Source of the DNA: Rhexocercosporidium sp. MPI-PUGE-AT-0058
Taxonomy: Eukaryota > Ascomycota > Leotiomycetes > Helotiales
Reading direction: 5' to 3'
DNA: 64,000 nt
Assembly (NCBI GenBank): GCA_020746875.1
Contig: JAGTJL010000003.1
Span: 2,418,001 to 2,482,000, forward strand
A program made the position numbers and the translations under genes. This document shows positions 45,398 to 57,900 of this stretch, in pieces (within the stretch, counting starts at the first letter, position 1; each line of letters begins with the position of its first letter). A model generated the notes under the pieces. The model saw nothing but the letters and a program-made list of their open reading frames with translations, was not told where the DNA came from and ran no database searches.

Positions 45398-47003
45398 TTA
45401 TTGAGAGGCATGTGAGAGGCCAGTTGCCGTTCGGTCGTCGCCGGGTGTAGAGGCAGGGTAAGAGATTTCTGGGTCTGGGACTTGGATATCAAGCTGATAT
45501 TGTCAGTGTTCGTTCACCACAGGGCCAAAAGAGACTTACGTTCATATACCCCGTCCTTCTCAACGGCACAATCCTCGGTGCACTTCCAGGCCCTTCCTTA
45601 CCCCTTCCCTCCATCTCTCTATTCCACTCCTCCAAATACCTCTCTACATTATTCAACCGGCTCTTCACAGCCGTGAACCCCATATCATCCCATACCCATC
45701 CAGTCAACAACCCCAAAAACCCATCAACTAGATTCCGAATATTCCAAGGACTGAAGGCAGGTATCAATTCATTATTGACCCTCTCAACCAACGTCCGAAA
45801 CTCTTGTTCAGAAACACCTGCCGGATCTAAGATCTCAGGATATAGATTCGAGAAAGTCGGAGCAAGATCCCCTTCAATCATCCAATCGCGACGAATCCGT
45901 ATAATACGAGTCGTCTGATAAAGAGGTGAAGACAGTGGCACATGAGGATTCATGTGTGGGAAACACGGATGTTGAGGTCCCCATTCTTCAGCTGGATTCA
46001 TAGGCGGTCCATCCGATCCTATAATTGAAGTACTGTCTGACATGGCGGCTCCAATCCCCGACTGAAAAGAAGTATGCGAGCCATTGTTCGGCAGATTCGA
46101 CGTTCCTCCAGCTTCATAGGATCCCAGGGCATCTGGCCCACGTTCAATATCCGCTGACATATTTGTCTTTCCTTTCCCTTTATCGAACGAAATCCCCGAA
46201 GTTTCCTGAGCGACGGTACTGGAAACAGTCTGACCCCTCTTCCTGTATCCCGTAGCCGGCCTCTCCAATTGTTTCAGCGTATCCTCCCGTTCCTCGTCAA
46301 CGGCCTTTCCCTTGCCTTTATCAAGCCTCGGTGAATTCTCGCCGCTCCTTTTCCGAGCAATATCAATACTCACACTCCTCGGCAACGAAACCCTATTCGT
46401 TCCAGTCGAACTCCCACTCCTCTCGACCTGTAGACTCGCCCTCGTAGACCCGGAATGCCTCTTTTGTCTCTGCTCCGGCAGAGTCAACAGCGGATACTCT
46501 CCTCCAGCAGCAGCACCTTCGCGCGGCGAATTGAGATCCGGATGTTGTAGCGGGACAGCGATAACTCTCTCCCCAGGACTCTGCCTCCGATGTGCGGACG
46601 AGGGACCTCTCGGTGTCGAGTTACTCGGATTCCAAAGGCGCGCAGTACTGGGACGACGAGGCCGTCCACGAGCAATGCTGCTCCCTCCTGTGCCTGAGCG
46701 GCTGCGAAACGGTGACGCGAAGGTCAGCTCCGGGTTCCCGCCGCCGATGAGAGCGTTGCGGAGACTCCAGCGTGTCGGGCTCGTAACACGGACTTCTGGT
46801 CCTGGTCCTGGATTACTCGTTGGCTCGATAGGTGATGGTGAGGGGTATGGAGGTTGGAAACTCGGAGAGGGGATGCGTGGGTTGGTGTTGGTGGTTATGG
46901 CGGATGTTGCGGTCTCAGGAGCAGTTGACGGACCTGCCTGCGACGCCGTTTCAACGGTGCCTTGACGGCTGGAGGAATATCCCGACGACGGGATGAAGTG
47001 TTT
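45398..47003 (-). CDS. Erf4-like subunit of the Ras palmitoyltransferase (5' end unresolved)
   Basis: The resolved exons are complement(45398..45493, 45540..47003), about 519 residues. The C-terminal third is the Golgin A7/ERF4 domain (PF10256): TTRIIRIRRDWMIEGDLAPTF, FRTLVERVNNELIPAFSPWN, FLGLLTGWVWDDMGFTAVKS, then RRTGYM joined to NLDIQVPDPEIS by the last splice. The N-terminal 350 residues are disordered, Ser/Pro/Arg-rich. In yeast Erf4 partners the DHHC enzyme Erf2 at the ER to palmitoylate Ras. The large exon has a stop just upstream that coincides with an acceptor (ACAATAG before 47003), so an upstream exon must supply the start; I could not place it. A 217-codon frame on the opposite strand is a shadow. 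Confidence 0.85.
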
Positions 47004-48287
47004 CTATTGTACGACGACGATTGTCGACTTCGTAGGCCAATTGTCGTGGATGTTTGGTGGGTGGTGCTCGTCGTGGTGGTGTTGGTGTTGTTGGTTGAAG
47101 CGTATGGCTGCAGGAGAAATTTAGCGCCTGGCGGTGCCTCACGAGTAATGCCAGTGCCTGAGGGAACAGAAATCATTCTGAGATCATGGCGCATACAGCA
47201 GTGCAAGACAATCCAATCCAATCCAATCCAATCCAATCCAATCCAATCCAGTTCAAACAATGAATGATATGATCCAGAAACAAAACACAGATCTATCTGA
47301 TTGCTCTCCAAACGGGAAAACAATACAGAAGAGGAAAAATCTGGTAAGAGAAGGCAAAGCAACGCAAAGCAGAGCAAAGCAGGTAGCGGGACCGAATCTC
47401 AGGTCTCACAGATGTTGGAGGATGGATATCCCAGATGTATATATCGTACTGGGGGAAAGTCAAGGCAATGCAAGGGAGGCAAGGCAATGCAGGGCACGGC
47501 AATTCAAAGCGTAAATTTACTCACTCCACATCTGTACCTACACACGCGCCTCGTTCGTCGCGTCTCAGTCAATTTCTTAATTAAAGCAAGGCTCATCTGG
47601 CTTGGGAGAGAAAAGAGTTTTCGCGTGCCTGGTCCCTGATCTAGTCCGAATCGAACGGAAGAATCCTATATTAATTTCTCTGTGTTGGCTGCCACGCGGG
47701 CGAAAAACACTAAATAAAGCCTGCAGGAACCGGTACGAATTCAGGGAACACCAACTAACTACTAATTAACTCCCTAGGTAAGATGGCGTACTCGGCCGGT
47801 GCAGTAGATCGATCGCATCGCCATTGTACGGAGTTATACAAGGGCATCCCAGGGATCTGGTGTAGGTAGCCAGTCTTGCGGTCTGCTTTATGGAGAATCA
47901 CAAGATCCTCTCTTCCTTGCCTCTTTCGAGAATAGTCCGCACCAAGTAAAGACGATACTGTACCAAAAGATTCAAAGAGAAATGCAAGAAAAGGGGGTTT
48001 CGGCAGTGCACAGAAGGTCTGTATGCAAGTGTGCTTACTGACAAGAGTCCGTTACCAGTCAAAGCGCACGTCTCCTATGCTTCCTGAATCCCGAGTGAGA
48101 AACTTCATGCCTTCTCTGCGGCTCTGGATGTATGATCATCTCAAATCATCTGTACTCCTTGGATATGCATGCATGGGGAGGCGTTGTCACCGTCCGTCCG
48201 CAAGACAGAGAATACGTACCGCAGAACATGCGGTCATCATCACATATAGGCGGAGTCAACCTGCTAGGGTCTTATAGACTTAGAGTA
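47004..48287. other. Erf4 upstream region
   Basis: This should hold the missing Erf4 first exon, its leader and promoter. Besides the ATCCA array, 47340-47520 is full of GCAAAGCA/GGCAATGCA-like short units. Two overlapping plus-strand frames there are unsupported. Confidence 0.45.
47211..47250. repeat. (ATCCA)8 pentanucleotide array containing overlapping CCAAT boxes
   Basis: Eight perfect ATCCA units give seven CCAAT boxes at 5-bp spacing, roughly 210 bp upstream of the first resolved Erf4 exon. CCAAT is the core site of the fungal Hap/CBC complex. A regulatory effect is conjecture; the tract may simply be a microsatellite. Confidence 0.9.
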
Positions 48288-48522
48288 TCCCATGGTGTGG
48301 CAGTTCGCTTACGGCTTTTAGCGTGAAAACCCGAAAGGAGTGCATTGAGCGCAAATAAGCTAGTAGAACAAAAAGAACTAGATGAAATGATAGCTTTACT
48401 TGAAAGAATAATAGCTCTTGTATAAATTAGTCTTTTAAAGCAAAGGGTGGTGAGTTGTGCGGCTGGAGCTGAGAGGTCTCTTTTGAAAACGGCGCTAAAA
48501 GCCGTACTGCCACACCATGGGA
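48288..48522. mobile_element. MITE-like element with terminal inverted repeats and TA target duplication
   Basis: The left end (from 48288, TCCCATGGTGTGGCAGT) is the inverse of the right end (ACTGCCACACCATGGGA, ending 48522). Homology then continues inward as ACGGCTTTTAGCG and its complement CGCTAAAAGCCGT, with 6 bp inserted on the left side. TA flanks both ends (48286-48287 and 48523-48524), the target duplication of Tc1/mariner elements including fungal Fot1/Pogo. At 235 bp it encodes no transposase. The interior holds a short frame with a heptad-like stretch (LVEQKELDEMIALLERIIAL), perhaps captured. Confidence 0.85.
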
Positions 48523-49341
48523 TAGCGGGAACAATGTACCAAGGACCGCCGAAGGAACAAGCCCGGAAACCTTCCATTGCTTTCTAATGGATAATTAATT
48601 AATATCGACACGTCCTCCTTGTTCATCGTCCTCAATAAGTATCCTACGAATTCATATACACAACCCCTAACCCCGGTACCGATATATCAGGATGCCATCA
48701 GCCCTGTAGCCCATCCCATCCCCTTCCCCTCACACTTTCACAACCCAGAAAAGAAACAAAATCAAAAATAACATCCCTGGTCTGCCTCATACCAGTCAAT
48801 AAAGTATGTCAGTGGCGCATAAACGACTGAAATATGACAGCCGTGCAAAGATCATATACACGTCTGTGCAGTTCGGTCATATGCGAAACTCCGTAGTCTC
48901 CGCGAGGATGATGCTTCTTGTTTCTTCTTTTTCCTCTCCTCCCCGACAGCCGTCGGGACTTTCTTTTCGTCACCTCCGTAAAAACAAAGCAAACTGATAG
49001 GTATGACCAAAGGTAGGTGATTAAATCATTCAAGATCCTTTTCTATTCTTGTAACTTTACTCCATTTAACTTTAATTTACTCCTTTGAGGGTATGTCCAA
49101 CAAAACTATTCAGACGATAGGAAGGGCAGACCTGATAGCCTATAACGCAATCCGATGCAATCATACCCTCCTTTTCCCCAGCCAAATCTCGAACTCCAAT
49201 CCCAATTGACCAAGTTCCCAGACAAGAAGTAGGGTATGAACCCACCAGAACTCCCCCATGATCCCACCCCCCGCTTCAACCATTACCAGAGGCTCAACCA
49301 GCTCGCTCATTCATTCAATTCCCCTTCCCAAACTCCCCTCC
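48523..49341. other. Intergenic region
   Basis: Between the MITE and the 3' end of the histidine kinase gene. No gene is supported. Confidence 0.45.
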
Positions 49342-52300
49342 TCACATACCAGCGAAAATTCCCCTCCCCTCCCTCTTAAAATCATCCAACATCCCCCTCA
49401 AAGCTTTCATCGGCACTGGCTTCGTCAAAAAGAGGTCCACCCCACTACTAAACGCCTCCTGTCTCGTATTAGGATTCGCGGCGCCGGTAAGAGCTATCAA
49501 CGCCACAGGCTGCAGGCCATTTTCTTTTTCAAAACGGCGAATGTGACGTGTAGACTCGATACCGGACATAATTGGCATGGAGATATCTGGTTCGTTTTAG
49601 TATACGTTCGTCAAGATATTGAGTCCCAGTGAGGATAGGAAATACGAACCCATGAATATCACGTCGAATTTACCATCGCAGTCTTTGTAGGAGTTGAAAG
49701 CCTCCAGACCATTAACAGCTGTTGCGTGATCGAGCTTCAATTTTCGCATCGTGGCAATGAGGAGCTTGAGGTTGATCTCATTATCTTCTACCAACAAGAC
49801 TCGCAAGCCCTTTTCTGCCTCAGGTGCTGTTGTTCCATTGGTCGACGGTATTTGTTGTCCATTTTCTTGTCCCGGCGATATGACTTGGGTTGAAGTATCA
49901 TGCTCGATGGCTGAATGCTCTTTGACCTGGATCTGGACTTCCTTAAGAGCAGGTCGATGTGCAAAGTCTAGAGTTGCAGATGTCGGTGGTGAAATTATGG
50001 GGAGTTCCGGCACAGCAGCTACAATCGGTGTCACGGGCTCGCTTTGTGAGGGAGACGTGATTGAGGCTTCGAGAAGCAAGCCATTCGACGTCATGCAGAA
50101 AGCCTGGTGAAGAATCTTTCCAATCTTGTGTGGTCCATATCTGCTCGATATTAGTTTCCAATTTCCGGGAGAGGATTCACTTCATTACTTACGGCTGTTG
50201 AAGGTAGAATATCCGGAAGTGATTGTGGATATCAATCTTCGGCCCGGAATGATACGAACTGGTAAGCACAATGGCGACGGACTTTTCATCCTTCTTTGGA
50301 TGAGCATCGTAGTGTGCTTGTAGAATCTCATCTAGACTTTTCTCACCCATTCCGGATTCCATAACAACAACCACATCGGCGACAGAAGCTTCGGGCGTTG
50401 AGGATGATGCATCTTCCATACCAAACCAGTCCACTAGCGTATCTTGTACAGTCGACTTCAACATCATGGCAGCCTCGAATTCTGCAGACAGAATCCCAGT
50501 GGGAGTTTCCGTAATATCTGGGTATCGGTCGAAACTCTCCAGTCGGAATTTGAGACCTTGGACATGCTCTTTGACCTCGTTCACAACCTTTAGACTGTCG
50601 GGCTTTGGCAAGCGTTCCGTAAGAGGAATGCGAACTGTGGCTTCTGTACCGCATCCAGGCTCACTTTGGAATTCGATCCGACCTCCTAAATCCTGTATGA
50701 TGGCTTTGACAATGCTCAGGCCAAGACCAGCTCCGGTAGCGAGGTTGTCCTCCTGGGTAAAAGGCTTGTAGAGTTGATGTTTCAAGAATTCCTGTGAAAT
50801 GCCCTTCCCAGAGTCCTTGATCTTCAATACAAGATTCGCTCTTGACTTCTTGCTGTGAGATGCCACATCCTCTTCAACTTCGATGGTGATATTAACGAAA
50901 CCTGCCTTGGTGTATTTCATCGAATTGCTGAAGAGGTTCATGATGATCCTTCTCCAAGCACCGGCATCGATTTCGAATGTCCAATTCGGTCGCCATTGGA
51001 TGTCCACGATAACAGTCACTGCAGCATCTGAATTGCCTACAGACGCATGCCGGCGGTGTCCAGCCAATCCCAAAGCCTTCTTACTGACCCCCTGACCAGC
51101 GTAGATACTCTCGATGACCTCCTCGGATAAGATACAGATATCAGCTTTCTCTTCCGATCCATCGTCGACACTCTCCCGTCTGCCAAGCTTCTTCAGCTTT
51201 CTCTTGGGCATCCTCTTCTTATTCTTCGTCTTCCGATTGACTTTCGAAAAGTCCAAAACATGATTGATGGTATCTAGCAGGACCTTGCCGGATGCGTGAA
51301 TGTTGTTAACCATATCGGCTTGAATTTCCGTCATTTGCGTATCCTGGAGGAACTCTACACTTGCTAGTACACCATGAAGGGGGGACCGGAGCTCGTGAGA
51401 AATGCTGGAGATGAAGTCTGTCTTCATTTTGGACAGAACCTGGGCAGAGAGTCGGGCAATCTCAGCCATCGTACTATTCCCAAACGCAGCAAGGTATGTA
51501 ATGTCCTCGACTGGACAGAGAGTTCGTGTAGAGCTGGACGACCAAACAAATGATCCAGCAAACCAACGCTCTCTAGAAGCATCCCAAAGAGGAAACCTGC
51601 ACAGCTAGTCAGCATATTTTACTTGAAATCATCGTTCGAACAAGTCAGCTGACCAAAAAACACTTCGAGCACCAGGAAGAACAGCCAATATCGCAGCTGC
51701 TTCCGACTCTCTGGAAATGCGATTTCGACGTTTGGCATGGTCCGACAAGTGCTTGCCCTGGTCTGGTTTCCCCTGCGCATCCTTGAGATTATTGGCAGGA
51801 TTATGATCAGACTCGCTAGACGAGTATGTGCCATCTTCATCGAAGTTGAAAACCTTGCCATGCGGGTATCTCTTGAGAAGCTTTCTAAGAACCGCCTCTG
51901 GCATCCGTTTCCGCTCTTCGATAACATCGTGTCCCTTCAAGCTAGATCTTCGTCGTGTACTGAATCCAAGAACATTGCAGAATTTATCTGTTGGGACGTC
52001 GGGGGTTGAAGTGCCCAGCTTATAATCCGCGTCTGTACCGGAGGATTGTCGGGCATAATCATCTTCGCTTGTGGTAACCATGTTGTCGATCAACTGGTCT
52101 GAGTGGAATGCCCCTGGAGCTTTTTCGTTCATGACCTCCTTGTTGGAACTTCCACCGAAGGAACCAACGCTCGCATCGTAGTAAATGACACCTTCGACTC
52201 CGATGGCTTCGCGGATCAGGTTACTGGCTCGAGCGAACACCCCCTTCACATCAGACGAGAGTACGGCATTTTGCAGGTCCTTAGATTCATCAGGCCTTAC

Positions 52301-53555
52301 TGGCTCGGGAGGGAGGTCAAATTGAACAGAGTTGTGCTTCTCTGGATCAGGGGTCGGATCGGTTACGGTATCGTCGAAGGTTGTGACCGAACTATTGCGG
52401 TCTTGATATGACTTCGATACCAAAGTCGAGGGTGTAGTATCTACGGTGGAAGCCAACGTATCCCGCCTCGTAACTTGTGAGCTCCCATCTGTACTTTCCC
52501 GGGGCATAGACGTAGGTGTGAGGTCTGAGCCGGACAAAACAGTATCGTTTCGAGGTATGGGAGGTCTTCCATCGCCAATCTGATTTCGTTCTCCCTGATC
52601 CGTGGTAGAAAGAGAGACAGACGATGGTGATTTTGATAAGACGCTTCTGTAGTTACTCAATCCATCCAGTCCGTTCCTCGAGAAGTAATCTGTTGTTTCC
52701 TGGACACCAAATTCGATATCTGCTTGTCGGTCGAGAGGAGTACTGTCCCTCGCTCTTTTCTTTAAAGATGCGTGTTGGTATTTGTGCCCAGTCTCTAGCC
52801 ACCATTCCCGCAGAGTAGCTTTCCCTTCGATGAACAGTCCGATCGCTTTGATCATCCTCTCCGCTCGGTATTGCTGCCGCTTGACTCGTCCGGCCTCCAG
52901 ATAGTCCATGACCGTAGCCGCCATATCCGTCAGAAACTGCTGCTCTCCATCGGTCAACTGCTCCCGCGGTTTATCATCCACCACAATGTAGTTCCCAACC
53001 TGGATATTGTGCAAGGGCGAAATGAGGGGCACACATGCAAACCCTCGCAGGAAGGGCGGGTTGACAACAGGATAGCTATCTTTGAATCGATCGTCTGCCT
53101 GCAGGTCGCCGCAAAGGAACACGGCGGGAGGCTCTGGTCCATCGAACACCTTCCTAATCTGCGCCCCTAAACCTTCTCTTCCAGGTAGAACGGCTCCCTC
53201 GCCATGCCAGAGGTTGTCCGTCTCGTCATTGTCTTTCTGTAGAGATAGCTCCTTGGTTGCTTCGGCCAGCACATATTCGGTTTCCTTCGTGGAGAGTGTG
53301 ATGATTCCGCGTTTGCAGTTGATCCGGAGGCATCCTAGTTGAGCAAAAGCGGTCAATGTGGGATCGCTGGAAGCCCTCTTTGATGGACCGGGCTGTTGGT
53401 CGAGGATACTTGTTGAGGAGGGAGGCAGATAGTACCTACGCAGCCAGAAATTAGTAGCTGCAGATATCCAAACAAGCAGTCATGCGTGATTTCTACCTAA
53501 ATACTTCTCGATCACGAGCAGAGACCGAGCATTTGGACGCCGTGCACCCCGTCAT
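49342..53555 (-). CDS. GAF-domain hybrid histidine kinase
   Basis: Exons are complement(49342..49586, 49650..50140, 50193..51596, 51654..53435, 53497..53555), giving 1326 residues. The 59-nt first exon supplies the ATG (MTGCTASKCSVSARDREVFR). Order: a GAF-like sensor (about 85-190), a long disordered linker, a second GAF-like segment (about 400-620), then the H-box FISSISHELRSPLHGVLAS with phospho-acceptor His near 681. A basic insert (KNKKRMPKRKLKKLGRR) follows, then HATPase with N-box IIMNLFSNSMKY, G1 DSGKGIS and G2 GAGLGLSI, and a C-terminal receiver with LVEDNEIN, acceptor Asp1246 in FMDISMP and Lys in FLTKPVPM. No membrane segments, so cytosolic. It should feed a phosphorelay through Ypd1; signal unknown. 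The last intron splits the codon of the receiver Asp. I do not assign a fungal HK group. Confidence 0.93.
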
Positions 53556-54949
53556 CTTGAGGAGAGATATCACGGAAACAAGCACGCAAAAGGAACCGCA
53601 CAGTTAGTCGATTGATCGGTCGTTCGGTCATTCAGAAAGCAAAATCATGTTCCTCGTAGCAGAGCAGACAAGTAGTTGTCAGAAAACACAGAAGGGAAAG
53701 AGAGGAGAAAGTTTCGTTTCAACGCGGCGCTGCTGCTGGCTGTGTCGACCCGAGATCCGCACAGGAGCACGACAGGGTCCAATCCAGCCAGAGCAAAGAG
53801 CTGCTGCAGGCAGAGGTGCGTGGTAAACTTTCGGCGCATCCAGGTGCTTACCCCGTCCGTTCCATACCTAATGTGGCACGATGAGTAAGAAAGTCGACGA
53901 TGACTGAACACGGCGAAGGCGGTGGGTATCCATCCAACTTAGCTTTTGTTGAAACCCTTCTCTGGGATGTTTTTGTCCAAGTGTTCGTGTGTGGAAAAAG
54001 AACTTGGGTGAGCTGAGGAGCTCTGGACCCAGAAACCAGGCACCCAGCCAATCGGGCTAGTCACGTGTGGGTATATTGAGTTTATTTTATTATTGTACAT
54101 CTTCATCTTTGGGTTCAAGAGGGTATAAAGCAATGGTTGACAAAGCTTCATCTTCCGAGACCGAACCGAGACCGGCATCCAAGCAAACCAAGAGTCTTCC
54201 TCAACTCATGTTTTCTCAACTAGTGGGTGTTGACCTCGTAAGCATCTGTGCCGTAGAAGATCGACATTGCTGCGAAGAACCATACCCAAGGCTTTTGTAC
54301 TTATTCTGTCGGCCTAGAACTTGCCTGATATTAGCCTGAAGCAGTATCCAAAAGGGTGTGTGAAAGGGCCCCTCAAGTGTTTCAGATGTACTGGGATTTG
54401 ACATGTGCTGTATTTTACCTACTACATGCATTTCCCACCTAAGATATAGCTTCCCCTCCCCTCCCGTTCACTTTCCTATCCAGGATTAAAAGAGGGGTTG
54501 CTTTCTCCGAAGCCTTACTCAGCATTCTGCAAGACGGGCGAAGTTAGATCCCCATGCAGGAGCATCAACCACCGATGTTGACGAAGTTGATGGCGGGGTT
54601 AACAAGAACATATGTTTTTGTATTGGTATTTCATCTATCTACCTTTGCCGATCATGTCGTGGAAATGCAGCGTGAGCTGTGACAAAGGTACCGACTCTAT
54701 GTACAGAACTCCCAGCATTCAAATACCCATCTCCAAGCCTCTGTTCTTTTGTCCTGTTTCCCTATCCGTCCGCAACGAATCCACACGCTCTCCCCAACTC
54801 CTAATCCTGAAAATCCTCTATATACATACCTTGGGCTCATATTTGTCATAACCATGATCATCCAAAGCCCAAAATCCTCCCTTCCTCCAGAATTAGATAT
54901 TAGGAAATAAATAGTGTTGCATGTAACTGGGTATCAAAACCGAAGCTGC
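53556..54949. other. Intergenic region, histidine kinase promoter
   Basis: 1.4 kb between the kinase start and the 3' end of the DUF4203 gene. Only unsupported frames are seen. Confidence 0.5.
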
Positions 54950-57900
54950 TTAAGCGCGCTTGTTGGCACTGGCCTGCATTTTTCGTAATGCCTCCCGATG
55001 AGCATCAAGCATGTCACCCCTCCGCATCCTCTCGTCGAACTTGCTATTCCGCTCACCCTTCCTTCTCTCTTCCGTCATTCGCTTTTGTTCTTCGGCTTGC
55101 CTCTCCTGCCACAGGGCACTTCTTGACCGCTCAATGGTGTGCTTTGGAACTGCTGTGCTTTTCAAGTCCTGCTGCATGCTTGCTCTCCATGAAGCGAGTT
55201 GCTGTTCTCTCGCCACAGGATGGGCAGCGGATGATTGCCGTTTCGGTTGGTGGGAGTCGTAGAGAACGGGTTGACTGGCGGATTGCTCGGGCTGGATGAG
55301 AGATGATTGTCGGATCAATTCCCGACGGGCGGACATCGACATGTTCTCGTCGTCGTGGATGATTGCATTCGTGTTGGGATAGTTGTAGAGAGACCCGGCT
55401 TCACTGTTGGCGCGTGACTGATTGTGAGGGAACTCAGGCGTTGAAGCAAGGGTAGCATGATTAGCTGAGTATGAGGTCTTGCTTCGCAGCATGGTATCGC
55501 GTTTTCCCATCAGGGTATTTGATGGTCCAAATGGAACAATAGGACCTGGGAATTTCCCGTTTGACTGGACAACTGGAGAGTGTGAAGAAAAGTCCTCTTC
55601 GATAGGAGACTCGACTATCTGTTGCGGAATGAGAGGACCCGATGACGAACGGAATCCTCTCGGGACACTCTGCGAACTGAGAGATACTTGCGAGGAGCTA
55701 CGAGCTAGGCCATGGTCTTGCGTCTGAGTTGCGAGATGATTGTCTCGTGGTGGTCCCACCTGCGGCGGAAACTTGGGCAGAGAAGATGTTGACCTCGTCA
55801 GAAGCGGTGGACCATAATTTGACGTTTGGGACGCCGCTCTGGATGCAGGGCGAGACGTTGCAGTTTCAGCTGTCTGTCGGAGTTCTTCGACGTTTACTGG
55901 CGCAGCAACTTCTGCTTTCGTCTCCATTTCGACGGGATAGTCTGCCAATTTCAACTCGTCGATCTCAGGTGCATCAGCACTGCTGAGATGCTTGGCCCAT
56001 TCGTTAGTCCGGTATGACATGACGACTTTTGATAGTTGAGGTGGTAGACGGTCTTTTGTGATACTAGCTGGCTTGGACTCATGAGCAGACACAACTGATG
56101 GCGCAATCTTCTGTGCCTCAGCTTCACTTTCGATGACTGGCTCTGGCTGTTGCTTGGGATCAGTACTTGAAGTCAAGGAACCCTGCACGACTGGTGCCTC
56201 AACTTGTTGCTCTGAATTCCCCTCCTGCTTCGTGGTTTGTTCCAAGATGTCGGTAGCGACTGTTGCTGCTGAGACCGGTCTTGTCGCACTCTTCTCTTCA
56301 GGCGCTTCTAGCTGTTCGGTGGACTTCAAGTTCGGTACCTCTAGTGCCTTTGTCTTGTCTGCGGTTGGAGAAGGTACTGGCGAGTCATCTGGTCGAGCAG
56401 AGCCAGCAGTATCTGGTGCATTATCAAGAGATGATCTGATACTTCTCATATCGTCGTCGCTGAGGCCGTCCACAGTAGCGGCAATCGAACTTGCCCGGTC
56501 ATCCTCAATTCCCCGGGGAATGACCAAATCTTCTGTACTCACACCCTCTCCAGAAGTGAAATTCTTCGAGTCTCTCTGTGACTTTGCCGATTTCCCAGAA
56601 ATTTTTCGCATGAGCATGGATCCGACAGACAAGTGTTTGGATCGCCTTTTCCGAAGCGCATCTTCGTCATCGGCAAAGGTAGCAACTGACGAGCGATCGT
56701 CCTCAACGTCACCTTCGGGAACCTTGAACGGGAGGGGTACGACCTCAGGTGCCATAGAACCCGAAATCCGTTTGGAATCTCGCTTTGAATTTCGCCTTTC
56801 AAGTCGGGCTTCGCCATCGGAGCCTACCACCCAAACCTTTTCTGCATCCAGACTCATTTGCGTTGAACCGGGTGCTGAAGAGTAATTCCGACCATTAGCA
56901 TCGGAGTCGATAGGATTACCATTTTCGTCTAAGAGTTGGGGAGTTTCCACATCGCGAGCCACACGAATGGTAACCGGACCGCCTTCCTGGCCTCTGTTTG
57001 CCATGACAAGTCCAGCGGATTTCGTAGGAGTGGGCATATTCGACATCTCAATCTCTTCGTCAGATCTTCTAACCGACGTCACCTCGCTTCTTGGACCCTT
57101 CTTCTGACTGTCCATGTCGCCGACTCCAGAATCGCGAATGGACCGGGTGGTTGATTTACTCCCTTCCTTGTTGCCATAGACAGCCTCCCACTGGTTCCGA
57201 TCTTCCGCTGTGGCGTGCTCGATCTGCCTTCCAAGGTTCTCCTCCTCCTGCTCCATAGTCCGCTCGTCCTGTAAACGTTCAGAGGCTCGTTGTTCACGGC
57301 GTTCCTTGATGACCTTCCAAAGCTTCATTTGAGAAACTATGCCAGCAAGGAAAATGATGATAATTGCTGCAATTTCGACCTTCATGCCTCTTGTCATTGG
57401 GTACGAAGTGGCTCCAACGGGGAACAGGTTAGAATTAAGATCCCAAAGGTACGCCCAGAACTCTTTCAAGCCGGCGCGACTAAAGCAGTCAATGCCCAAT
57501 ACGACCACAGTAGCTCCCCCAAAAGAAATCCCGCCGATCAAGCCGTATGGTCGAGTATAATGGCTGAAGGACGTAGAAAAAGCTGCGACAGTGAAAGCTG
57601 CGATGAAGATGGCCTTGCTACTCGTTGCTGTGAGAAGCCCACCCGGCTTCAAGACCAGAAGCCACATGCTAAGGCAAAATCCCCCAAGAAGAGAACCCAG
57701 TCCCTCAGTCATCTCCGTGAATACAATGGCTGCCCCACCAAGAATGAGTCCAGTCATGACAATAGCCACGAGATAAGCTCCTTGAATGGCATTACTAACA
57801 GGTGGGTTCATGACATAGAGAATAAGAACCGTAACCGATAGACCCGAGAGGTACGCGGCCGAAAGGTAGACGTGAAGAAAGGTGTTCTTCATCCCAATCA

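Noticed and set aside
46312..46965. 217-codon plus-strand frame
   Set aside because: It lies wholly opposite the Erf4-like coding exon, whose family motifs are clear. It is a shadow of biased codon use.
47211..47377. Repeated DWIGL peptide in a minus-strand frame
   Set aside because: It is only the translation of the ATCCA microsatellite.
49342..53555. Assignment of the histidine kinase to a numbered fungal HK group
   Set aside because: Domain order alone does not decide it; a tree of the H-box to HATPase region would be needed.
53645..53911. Frames upstream of the histidine kinase
   Set aside because: The real first exon (59 nt, start at 53555) accounts for the N-terminus; these frames show no domain.
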